From Lolium rigidum (taxonomy: Eukaryota; Streptophyta; Magnoliopsida; Poales; Poaceae), in the NCBI RefSeq assembly GCF_022539505.1, contig NC_061513.1, forward strand, positions 174,746,017 through 174,810,016: 64,000 bases of DNA, read 5' to 3'. A program made the translations under genes and the position numbers. Shown piece after piece: positions 1-10,642 of this stretch. The number at the start of each line of letters is the position of its first letter. Position 1 is the first letter of the stretch. The notes below the pieces were generated by a model that was not told the DNA's origin, did no database searches, and was given only the letters and a program-made list of their open reading frames with translations.

Positions 1-674
1 TGTCTTAGCGTTTTCAGAAGGACCCTTTTTTTTTAGGGAATTCAGTAGGACCTGTTGTCGCAGATTAAAGAGCTGAGGTTGCTTTCAGAATTTCCTTTTT
101 TTTTCCACATCTGCTTTCAGATTTTTATTAATTTAGGAAGTTTGTGTGTTTGAGAGCTCATGATAGTTTGTGTGTGCAGGTTATTTTCAAGCGAGTCTGA
201 GCTCTCCCAAAATCTGTAGTGCCAACAAGAGTGAGCAGAATTTAGTAAGATTATGACAGATAACTTAGATTATCAGGAACTTTCAAGATCATGTTGTGGT
301 GTGGACAAGAGTTCAAAATCTACAAGATCATGTTGTAGTACGGACAAGAGTTCAAAATCCACCTACTTATGTTACCTAAAACGCTAGTACACATGACAAC
401 GCAAGCAATCAGAACATACAGATACTCGAAAAAGCTTTTATGACAACATACATCACAGTGAACGTTTCTGTGAACATGCTCAAATAACCATACTACTACT
501 GTATGTAGCTCCTGGCTTCTCAGGACATTCATTCCTCAGGTAAAACAGTGGTCTCTGGCTACAATTCCTCCTAGTATGTGTTCTAGGTCGGGTAATCAAG
601 AACTGAATAACTCGAGCATGAATAGCAAAAAAAGATGTTTATTCTGTTGCAGATAGTTAATACAATGGAGCTAC
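1..674. other. 3' flank of the bL25-type gene, no gene seen
   Basis: No coding region is supported here. The stretch holds the presumed 3' UTR and downstream flank of the minus-strand ribosomal protein gene that stops at 675. The one visible structure is a short direct repeat at 284-361, listed separately. Confidence 0.6.
284..361. repeat. Two tandem copies of a 39-bp unit
   Basis: The stretch beginning caagatcatgttgt at 284 recurs at 323 with a few substitutions. Both copies contain ggacaagagttcaaaatc. It is a simple local duplication with no evident function. Confidence 0.8.
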
Positions 675-3600
675 TTATTTTGATTTCTCCTTCTCTTTCT
701 TCTGGTCAGGGGCTCTTGACCCTATAATGCTACAGATGGGCTGGTCTGGCGACTGAAGTAATTTCAGGGCTGGGTGGACTATCAGATCACGCATCAACAG
801 TTTCTGCCCGACATCCAACTCGCTTAGGTCCACTTCAATGTATGGCGGAACAATGTCAGCAGGGCAGAGAAACTTGACTGTTCGCTTTATGGTGTTGAAA
901 TAAGCTCCTGCATGATTGTCGATATAATCAAATTAGTCTGGATTTACTACTACCTCCGATTCAAGGAATAAGGCGTCCTCGTTTTACGTGCTTTTTGTTT
1001 GACCAAGAATTACTTCAAATATATAAAGATTGTTTGTATAAAATTACCATCATTAGAAAGTACTTTTCAATACGAATCCAACGATACTAATTACATATAA
1101 TATAATCAAGATTGTGTTGCTCAATTTTTATGGTCAAAGTTCGTCTTGGAATACGCGTGCGCCTTATTCCTTGGGACGGAGGTAGTATTGAACAGGTGCA
1201 ACTTAATACAACAGGAACATGCATGGATAAGGACTTAATGCACTGAATCCTAGAGCTGTATATAATGTAATGAAGGCAATGCTTGAACACTGGCCAGAGT
1301 GATCGGAATGGAAAGTTTAGTGTACACTGAATTAGTAATCCAGTCACCTGTATGAAAATGATGAACACAGATCATGTAAGTCTGTAATAAGCTATTAGAC
1401 GTCACTTAATTAGTTAGTATTGTTCCAGAGAAGTGAGGCATTCACTGGCATAGCTCGGGATAAACTATTCTAAGTAGCCTAAATATTACAATACGGTTAA
1501 ATGCAAGACAACATACGTGATGAAGAAATTGTGTATGTCTAAGATCTAATGTCTGGTTTATGTGGAAAAAATGGGAGAACATTTGTTTTAGCATTCCAAT
1601 TTAGTTTTACACAAGATAGATACATCATTGGAATACATGCTACATACCTTTCCTGAGACCAGGTGAAGCATCCTCTCCAATGTACATCAAAGGAACATCT
1701 ATTTTGAGCAGCGCTGAAGAAGGAGCTCTCATGAATGTCACATTCAGAGGTTCATCAGTGCCTGCGTGCAAATGCACCTGAAAATATAGTTCAAACAAAT
1801 CAATCAAATGTTTCATTCAATTGATTGTCAGTACCACATTACATTGCTTAAAAGATCCTCGCTGCACCAGTCATTCTAACATATAGGGTCAGTTTGCAAA
1901 GTTGATGGAAGTGTCTGGTTGATATTTTGCTGTTCACTAAAAAAACATCGCATATAGTTCATTGTTAAAGCAATCAGCTCCATGTTAGTAGGACGGTATT
2001 TGCTGCTGATAAACATCAGAGAAAGTGACTCCCATAATATTTTCAAAACCACCCATCTGTGGAAGCCATTTGATTCTCCTACATCAACTAGGGAGGGTCT
2101 ATACCTGATACACAATCTAAGAGATCACACATAGGTCAACATGTTAACTGTGATAGTGTGGTATGAGAGGTGGGTATATTTCAGTTTTGTTCAGTTCGCA
2201 GGAATTTAGCAAGAAAACAGTTCAATTCCTGTAGGAATCGAGGGAAAATTCAGAGTCCCAAACAGGTCCATCATGTTTTTTCTCCATGTTATCCACTCCA
2301 GAGCAATGAGCACACGTGCAAAAAAAAAAAGTCTTTAAGACTGCACAAACATACATGATCCCCATCTAGAATTCGATAATGAATAAAAGCAACCCTAGAA
2401 GTTTGAAAATGCACTATGTGCATTGCAACCGCTCATCTGGTATCGTGCTAGTGAAGACAAGTAGTGAAGTAGACAACCAAATAAAATTGATTCTAACGAT
2501 CACCCAAGAGGAACAAAAGGAGGATAAATTGCATTTGCTTGTACCATATAAATGAATCCTCCCTGGTATATAATACATACACTCGTGTTACTTCGTCAAG
2601 AGCTTCCCAACAACGGAAGCTCTGTTTCATCCTTAAACATTTACAAGTCTGGCAAGATAATGAAGGCACCAGACTTTTCATGTTGCAGCATCTGAGAATT
2701 CACCCAATGCCCATTTTCTGATATAAAAATATCCTACGACCCAATAAGTTGTAAGAGATCACCCAGTGCCCATTTTCTGGTAACAAATATCCTAAGACCG
2801 AAGGAGTTTAAGTGTAACGCACAAGGTGTATTTACTGCATTGATTGTCCAGTAGAATATATACAAGTATACATCATAGAAACTAAACCTGCAAGTTCATT
2901 CCCCTTTAATTCTCTAACAACCTAGTTCACAGACTAGGTCAAAATACTATGTGACACTAAGAACATTACCAAAAAAAAACTAAGAAATACCATTTTTACT
3001 GTGTTGAATTGAGGCGAGAAATACAACGCTTTAATTTGCCTGAACAGGGTACAGTTAGAGATAACTAATTAACCACATAGCAACTCAAACTCTTCAATCG
3101 AATGAACCTTCTATTGTTCTATTACTATTATTATCACCAAGCCAGTTAATCCTCTAACAACCTAGTTAAGAGACTAGGTCAAAATCCTACGTGACACTAA
3201 GAACATTACCAAAAAAAAACTAAGAAATACCATTTTTACTGTGCTGAATTGAGGCGAGAAATACAAAGCTTTAATTTTTCCGAACAGGGTACAGTTGAAG
3301 ATAACTAATTAACAACATAGCAACTCCAACTCTTCAATCGAATGGACCTCCTATACTTCTATTACTATTAGCACCAAGCCAGTTATCTTTTCCTCATATA
3401 CAAAAAATCAAATGGCCACATAAAACTGAAGCAAGTGTGACGTGGAACCACACTATCTTCAATCCGAAATGCTGATTCAAGCTATGGAAATCTCCAAGAC
3501 TTGGGCCGTTGATCATGCAGAGCACAACCACGAGACTAATTACTGGGATACTGTAGACAATGTCTACCCATACATAACAAACGAGGGATGACTAACCATT

Positions 3601-4053
3601 AAGAGAACCCACCTTGCGCGGCAGGACGCGTACGCTCTCGACGAGGTCCCCCTGCCCGGCGTGGTCCGACCAGACCTCGAGGCGGAAGAGGCGGGAGAGG
3701 AAGAAGGAGCGGCCGAGGTGGTCGACGAGCTTGCGGATCTGCTTGGACTGCACCGAGACGAGGCGCTTGTTGCCGCCCTCCTGGCCGTTCTCCTGCTCGA
3801 AGACGATGGCCGGCACCCGCCCGGCCTTGCGCTCCTTGGCCGCGAAGTGCCTCCCGGAGGAGGTCCTCGGCACGGCGAAGATCACCTCGTCGTGCTTCGC
3901 GTCCGGCCGCGGGTGGCCCGGGAGGTAGTGGAACGGCGGCGAGAGGAGCTCGTCGATGTTGAGATCTGGGGCGGAGAGTGCCGCGGCGGAGGTGGAGAGG
4001 TGGCGGCGGAGGAGGGGGAGGGTGAGGGTCTGGAGCGGTCGCCGGAGGAGCAT
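675..4053 (-). CDS. Ribosomal protein bL25-like, organellar (three exons)
   Basis: This gene probably encodes a mitochondrial large-subunit protein of the bacterial L25/TL5 family, which binds 5S rRNA. The coding exons are 4053-3613, 1777-1648 and 907-675. All junctions are GT-AG and the frame is continuous, giving 267 residues. The first about 22 residues are rich in Arg, Leu and Ser with no acidic residue (MLLRRPLQTLTLPLLRRHLS), as in a mitochondrial presequence. Residues 50-147 resemble the N-terminal beta-barrel of L25 (RKAGRVPAIVFEQE). Exons 2 and 3 supply the C-terminal TL5-type domain, including the VPLMYIGEDASPGL segment. The tail is charged (DQKKEKEKSK). The introns are 1835 bp and 740 bp, and the second holds a Stowaway element. 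The start is the first in-frame Met before the presequence. The family call is firm from my knowledge of plant L25 proteins, while mitochondrial rather than plastid targeting is inferred. Confidence 0.9.
948..1187. mobile_element. Stowaway-like MITE in intron 2 of the bL25 gene
   Basis: This 240-bp AT-rich segment has terminal inverted repeats. The left end reads tactacctccgattcaagg, and the right end read in reverse is tactacctccgtcccaagg; both continue with aataaggcg. The TA-flanked tacctccg-type termini are those of grass Stowaway (Tc1/Mariner) MITEs. It is non-coding and lies in an intron, so it need not disturb the protein. Confidence 0.85.
2700..2812. repeat. Tandem duplication, 59-bp unit, in intron 1 of the bL25 gene
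   Basis: The segment tcacccaatgcccattttct at 2700 recurs at 2759 as tcacccagtgcccattttct. The similarity continues through atatcctacgaccc and atcctaagaccg. The copies have diverged by several substitutions. Confidence 0.75.
2911..3385. repeat. Tandem duplication, 240-bp unit, in intron 1 of the bL25 gene
   Basis: The sequence at 2911-3150 (starting ctctaacaacctagtt) is repeated at 3151-3385. Both copies carry the same A-run context and the same gaattgaggcgagaaatac block. About a dozen differences are visible by eye, so this is not a very recent copy. It lies in the 1835-bp intron and has no coding content. Confidence 0.9.
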
Positions 4054-4137
4054 GGCGGCCGCCGGCTGGTCGTCGAGGGGTGGTAGGGTTTTGGGGGGTT
4101 CGGCGAGTGTGGAATGGCCGAATGGGGAAGAGAAGGT

Positions 4138-4321
4138 GATGGTTTAGGGCTTTGTGTGGGCTGTTGTTGGGCCTGTAGCCTATAATGTTGGGCCAGAACT
4201 GAGAACGCCGCCTTGCTAGCGAGGCGTTCTACACTTCTACTGATTGCTTCGACGTGACAAAAAAATCGAAGGATTTGAAGATAGCTCAGCTTTTTTTTGT
4301 GAGAATAGGGACAATAATATC
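4138..4321. repeat. Duplicated upstream segment, copy A
   Basis: This segment lies immediately upstream of the minus-strand bL25-type start codon, so it should belong to its promoter or 5' UTR region. It starts gatggtttagggcttt and ends gggacaataatatc. A second copy starts at 4999. The last about 30 bp match the poly-T end of the LINE that follows copy B, so the duplication appears to post-date the LINE insertion. Confidence 0.85.
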
Positions 4322-4982
4322 GGGAACTGCTATACGCCGACCTGGTCGGCGCGTGCGGGGTGCCGCACACCCCCAGCGACCAGGTCGGGTAGTTTGGGCC
4401 GTGGCCCATTAGCTCAGGTACGTTTTTTTTTTCTTTTTTTCTTCTTCTCTTTCTTATGTTTTTTTTTCTGTTATTAATATTTTTCTTTTTCAAAATCTAA
4501 CATTTTTTATGAAATTATTTTTCAAGATTTTTTTCAAAATATGAACATTTTTAAATTCAACAGTTTAAAATTTGAACGATTTTTATATTTTGAATATTTT
4601 TCACGTTTTAACGGTTTTTTAAATTGAACGGTTTTTAAATTTGAACATTTTTCATGTTTAAACAATTTTCATGTTTGAACGATTTTTAAATTTGAACGTT
4701 TTTCAGATTTTGAACGGTTTTTTATATTTGAACAATTTTTTAATTTAATTTTTTAAAATATTTCTATTTTTCGAATCTGAAAAATAAAAGTAAAAAAAGG
4801 AAACAGAAAAAGTGAAAGAAAAACGAAAACAGAAAACAGAAAAAAGAAAACAGGAAAAAAGAAACAAAAAAGAAAAGAAAAATCGAAAAAGGAGGCAGCC
4901 CGCACCTAACTGGGCCGGCCCGTACCGCGCGGGGTGTGCGGCGCGCGGTACGCGCCGACCTGGTCGGTGTATAGGGTTTGCC
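4322..4982. mobile_element. Non-autonomous Mutator-like element upstream of the bL25 gene
   Basis: This 661-bp element is flanked by the 8-bp duplication ataatatc (4314-4321 and 4983-4990). Its ends form a degenerate inverted repeat of about 90 bp, with left gggaactgctatacgccgac and right (reversed) ggcaaaccctatacaccgac. Both ends contain the palindromic core ccgacc-ggtcgg. The interior is AT-rich and made of degenerate repeats of tttgaacg/tttttaaat. No transposase is present. The 8-bp duplication would also fit hAT, while the long TIRs favour a MULE. Confidence 0.75.
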
Positions 4983-5117
4983 ATAATATCTACTGATTGA
5001 TGGTTTAGGGCTTTATGTGGGCTGTGGGCCTGTAGCCTATAATGTTGGGCCAGAACTGAGAGCGCCGTCCTGCTAGCGAGGCGTTCTACTGATTGCTTCG
5101 ACGTAACAAAATATTAA

Positions 5118-5788
5118 GGGTGTGTTCGTTTTTTGGATCAAGTGGAATGGAATGCCATTCCACTTCATGCCATTCCAATCCATTCTCCCGTTCGATTCAT
5201 CCCAAAAAATGTGGAATGGAATCAAATCGAATTAGTGCCTAATTTAATTAATCATTGCCTAAATTAATCTAAAAATCCTAAATCACGCCCAACAGCCGCA
5301 TCCGTGCTCGAGATGGCCTGCCTCCGGTCGTGCTCGAGGTGGCCCGCCTCCGGCCGTGCTCGAGGTGGCCCGCCTCCGGCTGCCGCGCCGTGCTCGAGAT
5401 TGGGGCGGCGAGGGCGGCGTGCTCCGTCTCGCGTTGCTCCGGCCGGCCGCCGCCTCGCCTCCGGCCGCCACCGCCTTGCTCCGCCGCCGCGTGCTTGGCC
5501 CGGCCTGCTGGCCGCCGTCGCTGCCTGGGCCGCCGGCGTTGACCTGGAGGAGAGCACCGCAGTGAGGGAGACACGGGAGAGAGAGAGAGAGGTTAGCACA
5601 GGGGAGAGAGAGGGATTAGCACGCAGATCGAGACATTCCACCTCATCCGTCCGATTTGCCCGGACGGGTGCGTTCCGCATCTGGGCGGAATATTCCCTTT
5701 CGAGGAACGGTTCCATTCCATCTTGTCCCTGAACCGAACGCGAGAATGGCTCCGAGGAATGGAATAAATTCTACAACCGAACAGACCC
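5118..5788. mobile_element. Tourist/Harbinger-like element
   Basis: This 671-bp element has the 3-bp target duplication taa (5115-5117 and 5789-5791) and terminal inverted repeats gggtgtgttcg and, reversed, gggtctgttcgg. The outer parts are rich in ggaatgga motifs. The centre (about 5285-5560) is strongly GC-rich, unlike a typical small MITE, and may be captured genomic sequence. It encodes no transposase. Confidence 0.8.
5304..5381. repeat. Three tandem copies of a 26-bp GC-rich unit
   Basis: The unit gtgctcgaggtggcccgcct occurs at 5304, 5330 and 5356, and a fourth partial copy (gtgctcgaga) follows. It sits inside the Tourist-like element. It creates short frames on both strands, none of which is supported as a gene. 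Confidence 0.85.
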
Positions 5789-5812
5789 TAAAGGATTTGA
5801 AGATAGCTCAGT

Positions 5813-6930
5813 CTTTTTTTTTTGTGAGAGTAGGGACACCAATATCTAATGGGATCCCAATACACTTGCTATTTTCTGAGAGAACGTGTGTACTTTATTA
5901 ATCAACGAGATATATTGTCAATACAAATTGTTTTCCGATACACTCCGGAGGCACACCACGCCACGCCGATCTACTAGACAAATTAAGAGATCGAGCTAAA
6001 CGATGCCCTGCAACATTTTGCAAGCGACTAACATGACAAAAACACCAAAACGAGGGTCTTGATATCATGGATCACCGGTCCATAGATAGATCGATCCCTC
6101 TCGGTATTATTGATTCTTTGAACCACATACAATCAATTTGAAGCAAAGATCAACTTGTCCAAACCATCATCTGCAGCAAATAAAACTGCCGATCTGATCG
6201 CTAAGGCTTCAGCAAGTTCAGGGCTAGTAACATCACGGGTACATTCACCATATGCCCCAACAAACTGTCCAGCGAAATTACGAAGTGCCAAAATGTACAA
6301 CAAGAACCGTTCCTTCCTACCTAGAACAACGCCCCAAGAAATCAAATAACCACATCTTAGGCAACCTGAAATTCAAATAAATATCAAAAGACTCCTTCAC
6401 TTCATCCCATACATGCCGGGCAAATGGACAGAAAAGTAGAGCATGATCCCATGCTCCTCCACAGAGCAGTGAATACACTCAGGCAATGTAGGTATATGGC
6501 GTCGTTGGAGCTGAACACTAGTAGGAAGACAATCATGAGAGAAACGCCACAAAGTAATCAGCATTTTCCCCTAGGCTTGTATCGCCCACAAAGCATTCCA
6601 TTTCTTTGTATCCGACTCCGAGTCGGACATCATTCCACTCTAGTTGCGCTGCGAGTCAACCGAGTCAGAGCGAGCTAAATGATATGCATAGTGAACTGAG
6701 TAGACACCATGTCATGTGTGTGGCCAAGATACAAAGTTGTCGTCGCCAAAACAACTGATCGGAATCTGGAGTACCTTCTCCGCTACCACCTCCGCAAAAA
6801 TAGAACGAACAATCTGCTCATTCCAATACAGTGCATCCTCCGAAATAGTGAATTTACAGTCTGACACTCTAAAAGTGGTAATGGAGGACATACCTATGAA
6901 TTTATTATGCAGCCTTCTGGCCGTCATGTG
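5813..6930 (-). pseudogene. LINE ORF2 3' fragment (zinc-binding region and RNase H-like region)
   Basis: This is a decayed non-LTR retrotransposon remnant on the minus strand. Reading from 6930 downward there is a stretch typical of the end of plant LINE ORF2 (VRSIFAEVVAEKVLQIPI). A zf-RVT-like region follows (LITLWRFSHDCLPTS, with later Cys and His). An RNase H-like segment comes next, with SPELAEALAIRSAVLFAADD. Frames change at least twice, around 6440-6470 and 6340, so no intact protein is made. A T-run at about 5813-5823 marks the poly(A) end. Confidence 0.8.
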
Positions 6931-8487
6931 TGGTTCAAAGAAACTGGTAGCAAGGCGTTGTTTGTTTCTCTTTTCTTGTTTCCGGCACTTGTCTACTAGC
7001 GTGCTCTGGTAACCTTGACATGGCGTTCAACTTCCGAATCATGTGAAATCCATGTTATATGTCATGACCGATTACCATCAAGTTATGACCTATTATAAGT
7101 TGTTTTCCACCACGGTGCAGGATGGGGAGATGTTACATCGCTTCATTTGTTACACTAAAATTGTGTAACATGTGTCGTCATCTATCTCCAACAATCTTCC
7201 ATCTCTTATTTTCTCGTCTTTCTGTTGTCCTCCCTTTCACCATTGGTCGTATTATTCCTATTCTTCTCACCTCTCAACAATGTATATGCTTCTGCAGAAG
7301 CACCAACATATCCCCCCCCCCCCCCATGGTCTCAGTTCCACTTGAACTATCATATATAGTAATCAATCAAGACTTTTATGCTCGAGTCATGTGAACAGTC
7401 TGATTTTGGCTCTCCCAACTTGATCCAATGTGATTCTCTTTGGCACGATCACATAATGGAGGCCTGTGCAAATTATTATAACGATCTAGTGGCAGTAGAT
7501 TAGTTAACGCTTAACATTTTGCTTGTTTGACTCTCAGCATAGAAGTAACTCATAGGGATACTATATCGGTCCTAGGGAAATAGACACATCCGCTTGTAGT
7601 GAGTTTATGTTCTTTATCATCTGCTAGAATCGCTAACGTGTTGTTGTTAGGTCATCACTCATAGTCGTTGGCATTATGGAACTGAGAGTGCATGGATATA
7701 ATATATTTTCTTTCATTTTCTCTTGTTTTTCATCTTTAAGGGAATGTAATCCCCCTTTTGTTTTGCAGAATTTTCAATCACCCTACTGTGTAAGGACTTA
7801 ACAAAGGTTGAGCTAGTTTTTTAATCTCGTATTCATTCATATAATCTCAAATACGGCTCTATGTGAGACGCATCTCTCCAATTTTTTTCTAAGTTGAACT
7901 TCTTCAAGTTTGACCGTATATAACAAAAAAAATGTTGTCAATATTTATAACATCAAGTCTATTTAGTATGAAAAATATATTGTATGATGAATCTAATAAA
8001 AAATTGATGCTCAAAATATATTGTATGAGAATCTAATAAAATTGATGTTCCAAATGTTCATATATTTTTCTATAAACCTGGTTAAACTTAAATTAGTTTA
8101 ACTTATGGATCATATGAAAATGCAATTGCAATTATATGCCCTAGCCAAGGGAGAGAGAAAAAATCAACCCTATTCGACGATCCTATATCAATTCAAGGGT
8201 ACTCGTAAAAAATCAATTTCAATGTTCTGAATTATTAAACATGTTGATCATTTCCTATGAAATGAGAAAAGTTAAACATTTGAGAGGAAGTTGCTCAAAC
8301 TAACAATTATTGACATCTTAAAAGGGAAATCAATTGGTACACACACACCGACACACGCCGCTGCACTAACCTTTTTTGATTACTCTGCAGCATTAACTGA
8401 ACTAATTAATCTGGTTTAGCAGCTCAATCTTGTCGGACCCCTGGACCCACGCTCCAGAGAGAGAACAGGTCCCCAAAATTTCCAGCC
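6931..8487. other. Intergenic, AT-rich, no gene seen
   Basis: No coding region is supported. The interval contains a homopolymer of 14 C at 7312-7325. Around 7895-8110 there is an AT-rich stretch with caagtttgaccg and aatatattgtatgatgaatc motifs, like the interior of Stowaway-type MITEs. No clear terminal repeats were found for it. Confidence 0.5.
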
Positions 8488-9273
8488 AAAGAAAACGGGG
8501 AATTTTATATTTTGCCCTCCTTTACTTCACACTTCTACAATTTGCCCTCACTAGTAAGTTTGCACGTGCACGCACGTCTTTTTAACATACAGAAACTTCT
8601 TGAATTTTTTTGTTCAAACTTAAAATACATTGTATGTTAATCTATATATTGTTTGTATGTATGACTAATCAACATCAGAAATGAACATGTTTTGATGACA
8701 ATTCCTCATGTTGGAATGGAAACATAATAAGAATCTAAAATGAAGTCATGTTCTCAGCTCGGGTACGGCGTTTAGAAAATCATGCAATTGCAACTGTGGA
8801 CAACGCACGTCCATGTGCTGGTGTAAGTGCATCTGATGTCAAGGAAAGTATGCAAACCCAAGAAAAGCCAGATGTCTTTACGGTTTCATAGAAATATAAG
8901 ACGACGTGTAGAAATATACACCTACACTTCTTTTCGTCATTAAACCACATCACAACTACACAAGGTAGGAATCAAAATTACAGCAAGAAGTTGATGCATT
9001 TCTTAATTTGATGTCTAACAAAAAATCGAACATTCTTAAGCCATCCATATATGAACAATGAGGAAATTGTTCCCAAACAACCTGACATAATTTTTCTGTC
9101 CAAGGAAATGTTTTTGTAAATTATGGCACTGAAGTAAGACGGCGCAACCAACAAACTGGTACTTACAGGTGATCGCTATGTAAAAAGGCATGGATCACAA
9201 TTCATATTTCCATAATATCATTTGGGCACATCATTAAAAAAATTTACTACCAATTCTCATGTACAATATTCAC

Positions 9274-9356
9274 CTAGTAGTCTCTCTTGTAATCAAGGCA
9301 GTGGATATCAGCGGCCCTGTGAAGCCCCCTCATGAGCTGGATGTCCTTCTTCATCC
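9274..9356 (-). pseudogene. Possible captured terminal exon in the Helitron
   Basis: On the minus strand a splice-acceptor-like CAG ends at 9357. It is followed by 26 open codons (including MKKDIQLMRGLHRAAD) and a stop at 9276-9274. I do not recognise the parent gene. Host-gene exons inside a non-autonomous Helitron are expected, but the exon call is weak. Confidence 0.3.
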
Positions 9357-9527
9357 CTGTAGTGACATTCATGGCATGAGGGAACATAAATGCACATCTA
9401 TTCGTCCGAAAACAGCCAGAAGATCAAAGAAATGCCAAACTCAGCTACGGAAACACAAATGCATGGTTATTATAATATTTCTACGGAAATGGCTGCAGAC
9501 CAAGCTACCGGGAAGATGCTTGAGGGT

Positions 9528-10629
9528 TTTTTTTTTAACAAGGTAGGGTCCAAAGACCCTAGAAGCTGCTATTATTAAACAGGCGGTGGGTACAAATTGT
9601 AGAAAAAACCCTACAGATCAAGGGATTTCTAGATAAGGACCAAACTATTACAGAAAAGACCCTCGAAAAGATTTGAAAAACGCGATCCGGTCCTTGCTCT
9701 ACACCGCAGAAGAGAATCGCCGCTGAGTCGCTCCACCAGAGAACGAACGCCGGCGCCGGGGACGAACCGCTTGGTCAGCGTCGTGGTGGAAGCAGAAGCT
9801 CTTCCCCTTGGACTTCTTGGTCCTTGGGAAGTCAGATCTCCAGGAGAAGGGCCGCCAATCGGCCAAAAGATGTAGGGGCAGGGCATCGCCGGCATATGTC
9901 CCCCGCTGAAGAACTTCCCTGGACGAACGCTGCATCAGCAACAGCAACGGTGAAGAAGACGCAGCTCCAAAGCACCTCTTGGGCAGCATCTGGCTCCGGT
10001 AGGCGTTAGGCGGCGAATCTACAGCTTCTCCTTCCTCGCCACCATGGCAGGCCAGGGAGAAGCCGAGCCGATGGCCGAACACCACCACTCGAATCCAGTG
10101 CAGGTAAGACCTCCTGGATGATGCAGAAGAACTGGCGGCGGCGTGTGTGCGCTCCTCCTCGCCTCCACGGCCGGCCAGGAGCTTGTCGACGACGCCTTTC
10201 ATCGACGGGCGCATGCTTTCCCCCTCGCCGCCAAGGCCGGCCAGGAAAGGATGTCGCCCGCCGCTTCCGCACTTCATCAAGTGGTGCTCCGCCGCTTCGT
10301 TATTGAAGGAAGCGCCAGCCCCTTCCTTCCCTCTCCCCTCCGACCACCGGAGGAGAAAAAGAAGGAGATAGGACCCTAACCAGCCAAGATCCAGGCGGCC
10401 AGATCTCGACCTCCGCCTCCACTACTGGGCATAGAGCCCCCTACCGGCAAACTGCCGCAAGCCCTAGCTAAACTATCTACCCCGGCGCCTCTCCTCTGCC
10501 CATCTCCACCGGCAACGCCGGCGAGATGAGCTTTGGATCGGCCCGGCACCTTCGAGAAGACCCTCAGGAACTGTAGATGAGCGAGAGGGGAAGGGGGGAA
10601 AATGCCACCTCTCCAGCGGGCATGAAGAT
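9528..10629 (-). mobile_element. Poly(A) retroposon inside the Helitron
   Basis: This 1102-bp insertion is flanked by the direct repeat gatgcttgagggt (9515-9527 and 10630-10642). It has a T-run at its left end, which is a poly(A) tail on the minus strand. The body is GC-rich on its 5' side and has a minus-strand open frame at 10280-9699 of unrecognised, low-complexity type. No reverse transcriptase is visible. Its 3' end resembles that of the element at 21511. It is a non-autonomous or truncated non-LTR retroposon. Confidence 0.75.
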
Positions 10630-10642
10630 GATGCTTGAGGGT

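Larger units (their letters stand above)
4999..5846. repeat. Duplicated upstream segment, copy B (interrupted)
   Basis: This second copy of the 4138-4321 segment runs 4999-5117 and resumes at 5792-5846 after a Tourist-like insertion. Shared landmarks are tataatgttgggccagaact, ctagcgaggcgttct and ggatttgaagatagctcag followed by a T-run and gtgagagtaggga. Confidence 0.8.

Noticed and set aside
284..361. Possible CRISPR-like repeat
   Set aside because: There are only two adjacent copies, no spacers, and the genome is a plant nuclear genome.
3614..4493. Several frames of 60-200 codons across the first exon of the bL25-type gene
   Set aside because: They overlap a well-supported exon and consist of Arg/Pro/Ser or Glu/Gly-rich shadow sequence.
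7312..7325. Run of 14 C as a functional element
   Set aside because: It is a simple homopolymer, which may be slippage or sequencing error.
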